A stretch of 64,000 bases of DNA from Lachnospiraceae bacterium (GCA_009911175.1 QXWX01000002.1:111429-175428), one strand, 5' to 3'. Counted from the first letter of the stretch, positions 52,702 to 60,723 are shown. Made by a program: numbers and translations. The notes: generated by a model from the letters alone, not told the origin.

Positions 52702-54143
52702 ACTTCTCCTCCAAAATATAAGTCCCATTTTTCTTCAATATTTTTTGCGATATTATACGCTAATAGCGGAGGTACCGCATTACCAATTATCTTATACGCT
52801 TCCGAAGCTGACACTGAACATTCTTCGCCTTTTGCCGGAATTACAAATGAATATTCATCAGGAAATGTCTGTATCCTTGCGCATTCCCTAATCGTTAACC
52901 TTCTTTCTGATAATCCTTTTGCTAACTCTTCCTTATGAACTCCACCATGTTCTTTGCTCAATCTTCTATATTCAATATTGCCATGGTGCTCAGATCTTAT
53001 TGTTGGTCCAATCCCGTCTAATTTCACCTCCTGCTGTCCTTGACAATGTTTCCCCATATATTTTGCTTTTGAGTATTTTTTTTGATTAATATCTTCCGCG
53101 TCATCCGGCTCTGGAAGATCAGCCAAGGCTTCTCTCACAGAAACATATTTGCATTTTTTCCCATCGTCATTTTCATTTAAAAAATGCGTATGCGTCGGAT
53201 ATGGATCATACGCCATATCAATGGTTTCTTTTTCCAACGCTTTTTTCGCTTTTTCTGTCAATTCCGACCTTTTAAAGCCAAAAAATATTACACGCTCTCT
53301 TCCCTGTGGAACACCATACTCAGCCGCATTCAACACCTTTGCAGGTACAACTAAGTATCCTTCATTACATACTGATGAAAAATCCTTCTCAATGATTTCC
53401 TTAACGTCGTTTAAATTTGTAAGACCTTTTACATTTTCCGCAATAAACATTTTGGGCTGCGTAATAGAAATCACTTCTCTCATCCACATATACAAATGCC
53501 CTCTGTTTTCTATAGTCGGATCCTCCTCCTGTTTCTTTTTACCATTATGCCCGGTATCTGAATTAAGGCCAAGTCTTTTACCCGCAATTGAAAAATCCTG
53601 GCATGGAAATCCTCCAGTAACTATATCTATGTTCTTTGGAAAAACAGATAATTTATTCTCTTTTTCGAGCTTCACCAGATCTACAATACTGTCTAAAAAA
53701 TACGCTGATATATCAACGCCTTTTGAGCCAAAATAGTTTATCCACGCAGCTTTTGCTTCCGGTTTAATATCATTTGCGAATACTGTATGAAAGCATGTCT
53801 TCCGTAGCTTTACCCAGCCTTTTTTTTCTTCCTTCACTATCCAATCTTCATGCATTGACCTGTTTATGGACCGTTCTAAGACAGAAAAATCGCCTTCAAA
53901 TCCAAGATCCATTCCACCACATCCTGAAAATAGAGATAAAACATTATGCACTTTAACAATTGACTTGTTCTTTTTTCCAGGCAACAACCTCTGCGGCTTT
54001 CTCGCATTGCTTGGAATCAGCCATATTCCGCTTTGTTTTATTGCTCCATCAATTCTATTTTCATTGCAAAGAACCTGTACTCGCCTCTGCGTAATATTCC
54101 ATCTTTCCGCAGTCTCTGCCACACTGCTAAATGAAATCATCAT
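52698..54143 (-). CDS. DNA cytosine-C5 methyltransferase with N-terminal HTH
   Basis: 481 residues. Residues 1-50 form a helix-turn-helix-like domain (SVAETAERWNITQRRVQVLC..ENRIDGAIKQSGIWLIP, in parts). The C5-MTase follows: motif I NVLSLFSGCGGMDLGFEG (about 67-84), catalytic TGGFPCQDFS (Cys181), AENVKG, GVPQGRERVIFFGF and a C-terminal IIGNAVPPLLAY. The HTH extension suggests it represses its own operon, as reported for M.SsoII-like enzymes. A matching inverted repeat lies upstream. AT-rich, consistent with transfer. Confidence 0.93.
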   Translation of the reverse strand: MMISFSSVAETAERWNITQRRVQVLCNENRIDGAIKQSGIWLIPSNARKPQRLLPGKKNKSIVKVHNVLSLFSGCGGMDLGFEGDFSVLERSINRSMHEDWIVKEEKKGWVKLRKTCFHTVFANDIKPEAKAAWINYFGSKGVDISAYFLDSIVDLVKLEKENKLSVFPKNIDIVTGGFPCQDFSIAGKRLGLNSDTGHNGKKKQEEDPTIENRGHLYMWMREVISITQPKMFIAENVKGLTNLNDVKEIIEKDFSSVCNEGYLVVPAKVLNAAEYGVPQGRERVIFFGFKRSELTEKAKKALEKETIDMAYDPYPTHTHFLNENDDGKKCKYVSVREALADLPEPDDAEDINQKKYSKAKYMGKHCQGQQEVKLDGIGPTIRSEHHGNIEYRRLSKEHGGVHKEELAKGLSERRLTIRECARIQTFPDEYSFVIPAKGEECSVSASEAYKIIGNAVPPLLAYNIAKNIEEKWDLYFGGEV

Positions 54144-54162
54144 TATTCCTCCAATCTATTTA

Positions 54163-54176
54163 TTCGTCAATACGAA
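54163..54176. promoter_or_regulatory. Candidate operator of the R-M operon
   Basis: Inverted repeat TTCGT-CAAT-ACGAA between the promoter and the methyltransferase start, well placed for autorepression by the HTH domain. Confidence 0.5.
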
Positions 54177-54185
54177 CACATCTAA

Positions 54186-54214
54186 ATTATAACATTATAC
54201 TTTTACTTTATCAA
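54186..54214 (-). promoter_or_regulatory. Promoter of the R-M-Vsr operon
   Basis: Minus strand TTGATA, 17-bp spacer, TATAAT, about 43 bp upstream of the start codon. Confidence 0.8.
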
Positions 54215-54252
54215 TTAGAAGTTTTCTAAACTGCCCATTTCTTTCCGGCTGT

Positions 54253-54347
54253 ATAATCCATAGTTCCCGCTACGTAATTCTTTCTACATTGCTAGAACAT
54301 GCGTGATTACTGGGATTGAGCGTATAATGGCAGGAACTACGGATTAT
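54253..54347. repeat. 95-bp imperfect inverted repeat
   Basis: Arms ATAATCCATAGTTCC / GGAACTACGGATTAT pair at 14 of 15 positions, with further pairing of GTAAT / ATTAC inside. It lies at the edge of the R-M island and its right arm overlaps the 3' end of the next small gene. Confidence 0.6.
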
Positions 54348-54507
54348 TCTTTTCCCTATCACTCTTTTTTAATTTTTCCAGCCCTGCATGTTCTTTACCG
54401 TTCTTTTCAGAAAAGCAATTCTTCCCATGATCGGTCTGTTTTCTTCTCATACAGCCTTCGTCAATCTCATAGACCGCATTTCCGTCGATGATCAATTTCG
54501 CTCTCAT
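54337..54507 (-). CDS. 56-residue hypothetical protein
   Basis: Starts MRAKLIIDGNAVYEIDEGCM, followed by a very basic tail. ATG at 54507 is 8 nt after AGGAG. The N-terminal half looks like a small conserved clostridial protein, while the Lys-rich tail may be read-through into the inverted repeat. Function unknown. Confidence 0.6.
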   Translation of the reverse strand: MRAKLIIDGNAVYEIDEGCMRRKQTDHGKNCFSEKNGKEHAGLEKLKKSDREKNNP

Positions 54508-54686
54508 CAGCTTTTCTCCTGTGATTCGTTCCCTATTATTGTATGTTCGCCGTTCTGAAAAGGAACTTCGCCGCAGCACACGATTTCGCTGAATGATCCC
54601 GGAACCATAACATAATCCCACATTTTCCTTCATATATATATTCGTAAAGAATTTCCCTTGATACAACGTTAAGGCCAGGAGTGCTT

Positions 54687-55496
54687 ATGGAAAAGAAATC
54701 TCCCACACCCATGACGCCGTTCGATGAATGGACTGTCCCAAAAGAACTTCATATCCTAAAGCTGCTTCTCCCTTACACACCTGCCTCCTCACAGCAGGCA
54801 TTGGGGATTCTTGTCAAAGTCATTGAACTGCAGCACACGTTCCAATATTTTCAACAGCAAAAAAATGTCCTGCACAGCCAGGAATTTTCCGCAGGCTTCT
54901 CCTCCCCCCTGGATATGCTGGAAGAGATCGCCCCCTATCTCCCACCAGAGCAGGCGGAAATGCTGGGAACCTTCCGCAATATGATGAATATAATGGATAT
55001 GGTACAAATGATGCAGGAGTTTTCCGCAGGCGCAAATCAGGAACCTTACGAGTCCGGCGGTCCGGAAACAGATGCATCCTCTGAAAATTCCTCCCAATAT
55101 AACGCTGATCGGCGCGAGCCCCAAAAAACCTCCGGAAGCTTCGGCGGAGGGTTCGATCCCATGCAGCTTGTGATGGGAATGCTCTCTCCGGAGCAGCAGG
55201 AAATGTTCGAAATGTACCAGACCATGTTCTCGCAGCCGGAAGAGCCTGCTGCCGCCGGTTCACCCTCGGAGAATGCCGCTCCGTCAGGCTTTGGCGCCTT
55301 CAGCCAGACATCGCCGGAGGTTCGGATTCAGGAGGATCAGCAGCAGGAATCCGCAGTGAATGACTTTACAGTTCGGGAGGACGAACAGCAGGAACCGGAT
55401 TTGGATGGATTTTCACTGTGGGATACGGACCTGTCTGAAACTGGATCGTATTATGACATGCAAAAATATGCAGAAAAGAATGGAGACAGACTATGA
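54687..55496 (+). CDS. Hypothetical protein, first of an unknown pair
   Basis: 269 residues, no recognised domain. The N-terminal ~115 residues are predicted helical (KELHILKLLLPYTPASSQQA; LDMLEEIAPYLPPEQAEML), followed by Met-rich helices (FRNMMNIMDMVQMMQEF; MQLVMGMLSPEQQEMFEMYQ) separated by Ser/Glu/Pro-rich low-complexity linkers. Start ATG at 54687 follows AGGAG; an in-frame GTG lies two codons earlier. It overlaps the next gene by 4 bp. No signal peptide. Confidence 0.75.
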   Translation: MEKKSPTPMTPFDEWTVPKELHILKLLLPYTPASSQQALGILVKVIELQHTFQYFQQQKNVLHSQEFSAGFSSPLDMLEEIAPYLPPEQAEMLGTFRNMMNIMDMVQMMQEFSAGANQEPYESGGPETDASSENSSQYNADRREPQKTSGSFGGGFDPMQLVMGMLSPEQQEMFEMYQTMFSQPEEPAAAGSPSENAAPSGFGAFSQTSPEVRIQEDQQQESAVNDFTVREDEQQEPDLDGFSLWDTDLSETGSYYDMQKYAEKNGDRL

Positions 55497-55777
55497 ATGA
55501 ATGGATGAATAACCCCCTGTTAAATCATATTGACCCGGTAAAGCTGGACCTGATCCAGAAGGCCGCCGCGCAGGTTTCCGGAAAATCAGGAAAAGAGCTT
55601 GCCCCGGTCATGCTGGCACTCATCACCAGCGCCAACCGACAGAAGATCCAGTTTTCCCAGGAGGAGATCAGTCTGATCCTGGGAGTACTGAAAGAAGGAA
55701 AATCAAAGGAAGAACAGGCGCAGATCGACAAGACGATCCAGATGGTGACTTCTCTGATCCAAAAGAATACAAAATAA
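55493..55777 (+). CDS. Hypothetical protein, second of an unknown pair
   Basis: 94-residue helical protein (KLDLIQKAAAQVSGKSGKEL; APVMLALITSANRQKIQFSQ; EEISLILGVLKEGKSKEE). It shares with its upstream partner the idea of short helices around an F/L-S-Q-E-E/PEQ motif, which suggests that the two interact. Starts at the overlapping ATGA. Confidence 0.75.
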   Translation: MNEWMNNPLLNHIDPVKLDLIQKAAAQVSGKSGKELAPVMLALITSANRQKIQFSQEEISLILGVLKEGKSKEEQAQIDKTIQMVTSLIQKNTK

Positions 55778-55807
55778 GGCTGCCATGTGAATTATTACGA
55801 TATTAGC

Positions 55808-55844
55808 GTTACTGTGAGCGCCCGGTCAGGGTGTGAACAGTAAC
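55808..55844. repeat. 37-bp palindromic GTTAC element, copy 1 (nested)
   Basis: Starts GTTACTGTGAGCGCCC and ends GGGTGTGAACAGTAAC. An 8-bp duplication ATATTAGC flanks it: left copy 55800-55807; the right copy is now at 56000-56007 because the 147-bp element inserted at its right edge. Same sequence, reversed, as 59436-59472. Confidence 0.85.
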
Positions 55845-55850
55845 ATATTA

Positions 55851-55997
55851 GTTACAGGTCACACCTTGACCAGGCGTGCCCTGTAACTCAGGCCGTCATT
55901 TTAAATTGCCTACGGCAATGGACGGCCTGAATACCAGCTCTTATGTGCATCCTCCCGACCAATCAGCGTGGTGATTGGTCGAGGTGTGACATGTAAC
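55851..55997. mobile_element. 147-bp palindromic mobile repeat (GTTAC family), copy 2
   Basis: About 139 of 147 positions match 3341-3487, with the same three hairpins. Perfect 8-bp target duplication ACATATTA (55843-55850 and 55998-56005). Its first base pairs and last 22 bases pair at 20 of 22 positions plus one G-T. The left duplication overlaps the last two bases of the 37-bp element, so it inserted later. Confidence 0.92.
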
Positions 55998-56009
55998 ACA
56001 TATTAGCTG

Positions 56010-56105
56010 CTGCGGTTTCAATAGCCGCAGATTTCTCTGGTTTTTCGGTCTGAAACAGTATATAATATACGGAGTGTCAGATAAAACTGCCGCTCCGTAT
56101 ATTAT
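56010..56105. other. Two hairpins upstream of truA-like gene
   Basis: CTGCGG / CCGCAG (56010-56030) and perfect 13-bp arms ATAATATACGGAG / CTCCGTATATTAT (56062-56105). They may terminate the upstream pair. Apart from these and the two mobile repeats I see nothing in 55778-56223. Confidence 0.5.
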
Positions 56106-56223
56106 GATGCGCACAGCCGTATAAAGTAATACACCGTTTTGCGTCTGCGGCCGCGCAAATATGCTTTTGCTATGTATACAGCAGCTTCACGATACACACT
56201 CTGGATAAAGGAGAACCGACACC

Positions 56224-56961
56224 ATGAGAAATATCAAATTGATCCTGGAATATGACGGAACCCGTTATCAGGGCTGGCAGCAGCTCGGAAAAAAAGACCC
56301 TTCCGGCACCATTTCCGGAAGGCTGACGGGAACGCTCTGCCGGTTGACCGGAGAAGAGATCGAGATCTTCTGTGCCGCGCGCACAGAGCCGGGCGTCCAT
56401 GCCTCCTGCCAGACCGTCAGCTTCAAAACGGCTTCCCCGCTTCCGGTTTTGGAGATCCGGCGTGAGCTGAATCAATATCTTCCCCAGGATATTGCCGTCC
56501 TGCGGGCCGAGGAAGTTCCGGAGCGCTTCCATGCTTCCCTGAACCTCCTTTCCCAGACCTATACTTACCGGATCCATACCGGCGCCGTGATGGATGTGTT
56601 TCGTAGAAAGCATATGTTCCACATTCCCCGGCCCCTGAATATCTCCGCCATGGAAGCGGCAGCCTCCCATCTTGTCGGAATTCATGACTTCCGCTGTCTG
56701 TCCTCCGGCAGGACGAAGAAAAGCTGTGAAAAGGAGCTTCTGTCCGCAGAGATCGTTTCCCCTGCGGAAGAGGAACTCTGCATTGTCTTGGAAGCCTCTT
56801 CCTTCCTGCGCCAGATGCCCCGGCTCATTGCAGGCACCCTGCTGGATGTGGGAACGGACGTCCGAAGCGCGGCATGTATTCCTGCCATTCTGTCAGGGCG
56901 GGAGCCGGCCAGTCGCCCGGCTCCTCCGGCAGGACTCTGCCTGACGGGAACCCGATACTAA
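56224..56961 (+). CDS. Divergent TruA-family tRNA pseudouridine synthase
   Basis: 245 residues with the TruA fold: start NIKLILEYDGTRYQGWQ, the active-site segment AARTEPGVHASCQTV, ERFHASLNLLSQTYTYRI and SFLRQMPRLIAGTLLDVG. In TruA the active-site segment normally reads GRTDAGVHA with the catalytic Asp; here it reads RTEPG, so Asp is replaced by Glu (codon GAG, residue about 58). This would be very unusual for a pseudouridine synthase. It may be a second, altered paralogue; no other truA is in the window. Confidence 0.85.
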   Translation: MRNIKLILEYDGTRYQGWQQLGKKDPSGTISGRLTGTLCRLTGEEIEIFCAARTEPGVHASCQTVSFKTASPLPVLEIRRELNQYLPQDIAVLRAEEVPERFHASLNLLSQTYTYRIHTGAVMDVFRRKHMFHIPRPLNISAMEAAASHLVGIHDFRCLSSGRTKKSCEKELLSAEIVSPAEEELCIVLEASSFLRQMPRLIAGTLLDVGTDVRSAACIPAILSGREPASRPAPPAGLCLTGTRY

Positions 56962-57044
56962 GGAATTATGCATAAATAACCTGCTGTTTTTATTTCTTAG
57001 TGTAATTGGGGCGATTTCGTCCCTTCTGTTTACGCAATGCTGTA

Positions 57045-59150
57045 CTAAAATCCCCATAAGCGCAGCGCCTGATAAGCAATGACGCTCACCACCCATGCCG
57101 CGGCGGTCTGAAACAGTACGATCGCCGCCGTAACCTTTCCGCTCCCTGTCTCCCTTCTGATGGCAGCGATCGCTGCCGTACAGGGCACATACAAAAGGCA
57201 GAAGGTCATCAGAGCATATGCGTTAGGCATGCCGAATCCCATGTCCTCCAGTATATGCGCAAAGCCTTCCATCCCGCCGGCGGTCGTGATATTCGGGATT
57301 CCGAACAGCACGCCGCAGCTGGACACCACCACCTCCTTTGCCGCAATCCCGGAGATCAGAGCCACAATGATCTGCCAGTATCCCAGCCCGGCCGGTTCCA
57401 ACACCGGCGTGATCCATTTTCCGATCACAGCCCCGAAACTCCGGCTCATATCCGAAACATATCCCTCCGCTCCGAAATTCAGAAGAAGCCACATGACCAT
57501 TGATGCCAGAAAGATCACGGTTCCTGCTTTCGTCAGATAGTCTTTCACCTTCTCCCAGACATACATTATGATGGATCTGACATCTGGCGATTGATACTCC
57601 GGCAGCTCAATGAGCAGCATATAGTCTGTCCCATGAGGATCCAGTCGAAACAGGATCCAGGCCGATATTCCTGCTGCCAGGATCCCGATCAGATACATCG
57701 AATAGCATGCGGCCATGGCATATTTCCCAAAAAACATCGTGGAAAACAGAACATAGACCGGAAGCCTGGCACTGCAGGACATGAAAGGAGTGATCAGGAT
57801 CGTCCGCAGCCTGTCCTTCCGGTTTTCCAGTGTCCGTGAGGCCATGACCGCCGGAACCGAACAGCCGAACCCCAGAAGCAGCGGAAGAAATGCTTTTCCG
57901 GACAGTCCCACCCTGCTCATCAGGTCATCCATGACAAACGCAGCCCTGGACATATATCCGCTGTCCTCCAGATACGCCAGCGCAAGGAATAAGATAAAGA
58001 TGTTTGGAAGAAAGGTCAGGATCCCTCCCACACCGGACAGGATCCCGTCCACAATCAGGGACTGCAGTATAGGGCTGACCTTCCATGCTTCCAGTACAAC
58101 TCCCGTCTTGTCCGAAAGCAGCACCAGCCCGGTCTCAAAATATCCTTTCAGCCACCCGCCCACCGCGAAGGTCAGGAAAAATACCAGTCCCATGATTGCC
58201 AGAAAGATCGGAAGCCCCAGCCATTTACCGGTCAGGTATCGGTCAATCCGATCCGTCCGGTCCTGCCGCTTCCGGATTGTTTCTTCCATCGCCCGGCCGG
58301 GTATCGACACTGTAGAATCTTCACGTTCCATCACCTGTCCTGGCATCGGCAATGCATAATTTTCTCTTTCTGTCACCTGTCTGGGAATCAGCGCTGCATG
58401 GTTTTCACTTTCTGTCATCTGTCCGGACATCAGCAATGTATGATTTTCAGTCTCTTTTACAACCTGCGATATGATCTCCTCAATCCAATCATAGCTCACC
58501 CCCGCCAGTGAAGCAGATTTCATACCTCTCTCAAATGTGGGATTCCATTTTTCTGATAACCTGTTTCTCTGTTTCCCTGCATCCTGCCTGTCCCGTAACC
58601 GCAGCGATACACGCTCCCTTTTTGCAGGCATTGCTGGATTCCCGTACTCCTCATACCGAGACATGGCATACAGCAGCATGTTCAGTCCCGTGCGTTCTCT
58701 TGCGGATATGGCAATGCAGGGGATTCCCAGCAGTTCCGACAGACGGGGCAGGTCAAGCTCCATTCCCCGCTCCTTTACGATATCCATCATATTCAGTGCC
58801 AGCACAACCGGCTTCCCCAGCTCCAGCAGCTGCAGCGTCAGGTAAAGATTTCTTTCCAGAGAGGACGCGTCCGCTACGTCCACCACCACGTCCGCCTCAC
58901 CGCTCAGGATAAATTCCTTTGATACACGTTCCTCCATGGTATAGGATGCCAGGCTGTAGACACCCGGAAGGTCCGTCAGATAAAAGTCCTGCCCTTGCCA
59001 GGTTGTCCGCCCTTCCTTTTTCTCTACGGTCACGCCGGGCCAGTTCGCTACCTTCAGATTTGCCCCGGTAAGCGCATTGAACAGCGTTGTCTTTCCGCAA
59101 TTCGGATTCCCGATCAGGCCTGCCCGGATCACCCCGCTGTATTCCCCCAT
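57045..59150 (-). CDS. feoB: Ferrous iron transporter FeoB
   Basis: Fe2+ importer with a cytosolic G-domain. The 701-residue product has G1 GLIGNPNCGKTTLFNALTG, G3 DLPGVYSL, G4 LNMMD, then an unusual insert and a C-terminal membrane domain (GLSGKAFLPLLLGFGCSVPAVMASR-type pore region, read in parts). Between the G-domain helices and the first span are four tandem 14-residue repeats (58281-58448), each about ENxxxLxPGQVMER. The start overlaps feoA by 22 bp. Likely iron-regulated; no Fur box was identified. Confidence 0.95.
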   Translation of the reverse strand: MGEYSGVIRAGLIGNPNCGKTTLFNALTGANLKVANWPGVTVEKKEGRTTWQGQDFYLTDLPGVYSLASYTMEERVSKEFILSGEADVVVDVADASSLERNLYLTLQLLELGKPVVLALNMMDIVKERGMELDLPRLSELLGIPCIAISARERTGLNMLLYAMSRYEEYGNPAMPAKRERVSLRLRDRQDAGKQRNRLSEKWNPTFERGMKSASLAGVSYDWIEEIISQVVKETENHTLLMSGQMTESENHAALIPRQVTERENYALPMPGQVMEREDSTVSIPGRAMEETIRKRQDRTDRIDRYLTGKWLGLPIFLAIMGLVFFLTFAVGGWLKGYFETGLVLLSDKTGVVLEAWKVSPILQSLIVDGILSGVGGILTFLPNIFILFLALAYLEDSGYMSRAAFVMDDLMSRVGLSGKAFLPLLLGFGCSVPAVMASRTLENRKDRLRTILITPFMSCSARLPVYVLFSTMFFGKYAMAACYSMYLIGILAAGISAWILFRLDPHGTDYMLLIELPEYQSPDVRSIIMYVWEKVKDYLTKAGTVIFLASMVMWLLLNFGAEGYVSDMSRSFGAVIGKWITPVLEPAGLGYWQIIVALISGIAAKEVVVSSCGVLFGIPNITTAGGMEGFAHILEDMGFGMPNAYALMTFCLLYVPCTAAIAAIRRETGSGKVTAAIVLFQTAAAWVVSVIAYQALRLWGF

Positions 59151-59374
59151 CCTGCTGCCTCCTTTACCTGAATCTGATCGGCGATCCTCCTGCCGAACGC
59201 AAACCGGGCGCCCCGGAATTTCACGATCACAGCCCCCTTTTTCTGATTGTTCACAATCTCGATCCTGGTCCCGGCCGTCAGCCCAAGAGCCATCATACGG
59301 CGCTCCAGCTCCGGTTCCAGATGCAGGTCCAACACTTCATAGACCTGGTGATCCCTCCCCTCTTTGAGCCGCAT
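59129..59374 (-). CDS. feoA: Ferrous iron transport protein FeoA
   Basis: SH3-like partner of FeoB. 81 residues starting MRLKEGRDHQVYEVL with the family pattern ERRMMALGLTAGTRIEIV and a C-terminal GARFAFGRRIADQI. Start ATG at 59374 follows GGAGG. Its last codons overlap the feoB start. Confidence 0.92.
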   Translation of the reverse strand: MRLKEGRDHQVYEVLDLHLEPELERRMMALGLTAGTRIEIVNNQKKGAVIVKFRGARFAFGRRIADQIQVKEAAGWGNTAG

Positions 59375-59435
59375 CCTCTCCCCTCCTCCAAATCTATTTT
59401 CTATCACCGGCAGTCGTAACTGATCTTGTATTCTG

Positions 59436-59472
59436 GTTACTGTTCACACCCTGAACGGGCGCTCACAGTAAC
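59436..59472. repeat. 37-bp palindromic GTTAC element, copy 2
   Basis: Starts GTTACTGTTCACACCC and ends GGGCGCTCACAGTAAC. Flanked by 8-bp near-identical repeats GTATTCTG (59428-59435) and GCATTCTG (59473-59480). Reverse-oriented copy of 55808-55844 with one difference. Confidence 0.85.
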
Positions 59473-59646
59473 GCATTCTGATCGCTGCCGGATCATTGCT
59501 GTTCAAGATGAAGCATCTTTGCTATAAAATATATTATAGAAATCCAAATATATGAATTTAATTTCAAATCGCTCCCCACTGAATGTTCCCCATTTCATTA
59601 AAATGATGATACTACGGAAATCACAACAATTGAGTAGGGGGTAGGT

Positions 59647-60276
59647 TTATTCTGCTGCCAGCCTTACTCCTGCCTCAAATGCCTTCTGGCATTGCTCTGG
59701 GAAGACTGTTTCCCGTCTCATTTTTCTGTCTTCCACATTGAACATAGTCCAGTTGAACTGGCTGTAATCAGAAACCTGCATGGTTTCCCCAACCGCCAGT
59801 ATTTCAGTCGGCCCAACAAAAGAGTCAAACATTGCTTTATACTTATTCATCAGTTCTATGTTGCTGCCATCTGGTGTATTGCTTGTCATGATAAACAGTA
59901 CTGGAATTCTATGGTCATTGTAGCTTTGTACCTCGGTATTATAAGTTATGTACTGAAAAATCAGCCTCTCATAAAGTGACCGGAATGCCGCACTTACATC
60001 ACCCAGATAATTAGGGCTTCCAATGATCAGCCCGTCAGCCTTCCTGATTCCCTCAAGCACAGGGGCCAGTCCATCTTTATAAATACATCGCCCAAGATTC
60101 TTCTCTCTTTTGCACCCAAAGCATGATATACAGCCAGTAAACTTCTCCATTTTGTAAAGGTCTCTTTTTTCAATATGCGCTCCTGTACTCTCAGCACCTT
60201 TTGCTGCTTCCGTCACTATTATGTCCGTATTCCACCCTTTACGCGGACTGGCATTGATTGCAACAATTTTCTTCAT
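59647..60276 (-). CDS. Flavodoxin-like NAD(P)H-dependent FMN reductase
   Basis: 209-residue iron-sulfur-flavoprotein-type protein. FMN-binding VAINASPRKGWNTDI at the N-terminus, a Cys-containing loop KFTGCISCFGCKREKNLGRC that could bind a cluster, and GSPNYLGDVSAAFRSLYERL. Start ATG at 60276 follows GGAGGG. It is a single gene on the edge of a degraded mobile region. Substrate not predictable. Confidence 0.88.
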   Translation of the reverse strand: MKKIVAINASPRKGWNTDIIVTEAAKGAESTGAHIEKRDLYKMEKFTGCISCFGCKREKNLGRCIYKDGLAPVLEGIRKADGLIIGSPNYLGDVSAAFRSLYERLIFQYITYNTEVQSYNDHRIPVLFIMTSNTPDGSNIELMNKYKAMFDSFVGPTEILAVGETMQVSDYSQFNWTMFNVEDRKMRRETVFPEQCQKAFEAGVRLAAE

Positions 60277-60416
60277 TACGGCCACCCTCCTGATATTTTG
60301 TTTTGCCGGACGTTCCCAGCATTAAAATTATACCTCTATTCTTTGTATATTTCCATACGCAAAAACAGTGGGCTGGATATCCGGGAAGCTCCGGAATCTG
60401 CCCGACACTTCCGTTT

Positions 60417-60627
60417 TTAAATCTCCGTCCCGACTTTCACACCATTGCGGAAGGTGAACACCACCCTGCCGTCCGAATATACCGTTGCGTAATCCACAAG
60501 TCTGTGGAACAGCTCCCTTATCCTCTGCTCGTACAGATGGGACATGGCGCATTTGCTTTCGCCTTTGAACTTGGCGTTGCACTGCCATACCGTCCGCTTG
60601 TACTTACTGTTGGAATGCCAGACCTAA
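60417..60627 (-). pseudogene. Large serine recombinase, C-terminal fragment
   Basis: About 68 codons without a start: VWHSNSKYKRTVWQCNAKFK, then GESKCAMSHLYEQRIRELF and a C-terminal tail ending at TAA 60417-60419. The WQCN..KC.. pattern matches the zinc-ribbon region of site-specific serine recombinases of clostridial integrative elements. The catalytic N-terminus is missing. Confidence 0.75.
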
Positions 60628-60693
60628 CACCCATGTGCCAATCAGGAACAGAGCAGCCGAAACCACCAACCATAAAATAAAGTTCTTTTTCAT
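60604..60693 (-). CDS. 29-residue hydrophobic peptide
   Basis: MKKNFILWLVVSAALFLIGT followed by nine residues; a single membrane span. ATG at 60693 lies 31 nt downstream of the repeated leader motif, the same distance as two neighbouring genes. It may be a genuine small protein or the 5' stub of a gene replaced by the recombinase remnant, which it overlaps. Confidence 0.45.
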   Translation of the reverse strand: MKKNFILWLVVSAALFLIGTWVLGLAFQQ

Positions 60694-60723
60694 AATGCTA
60701 CAGAACCCCCATCAATTTTACAT

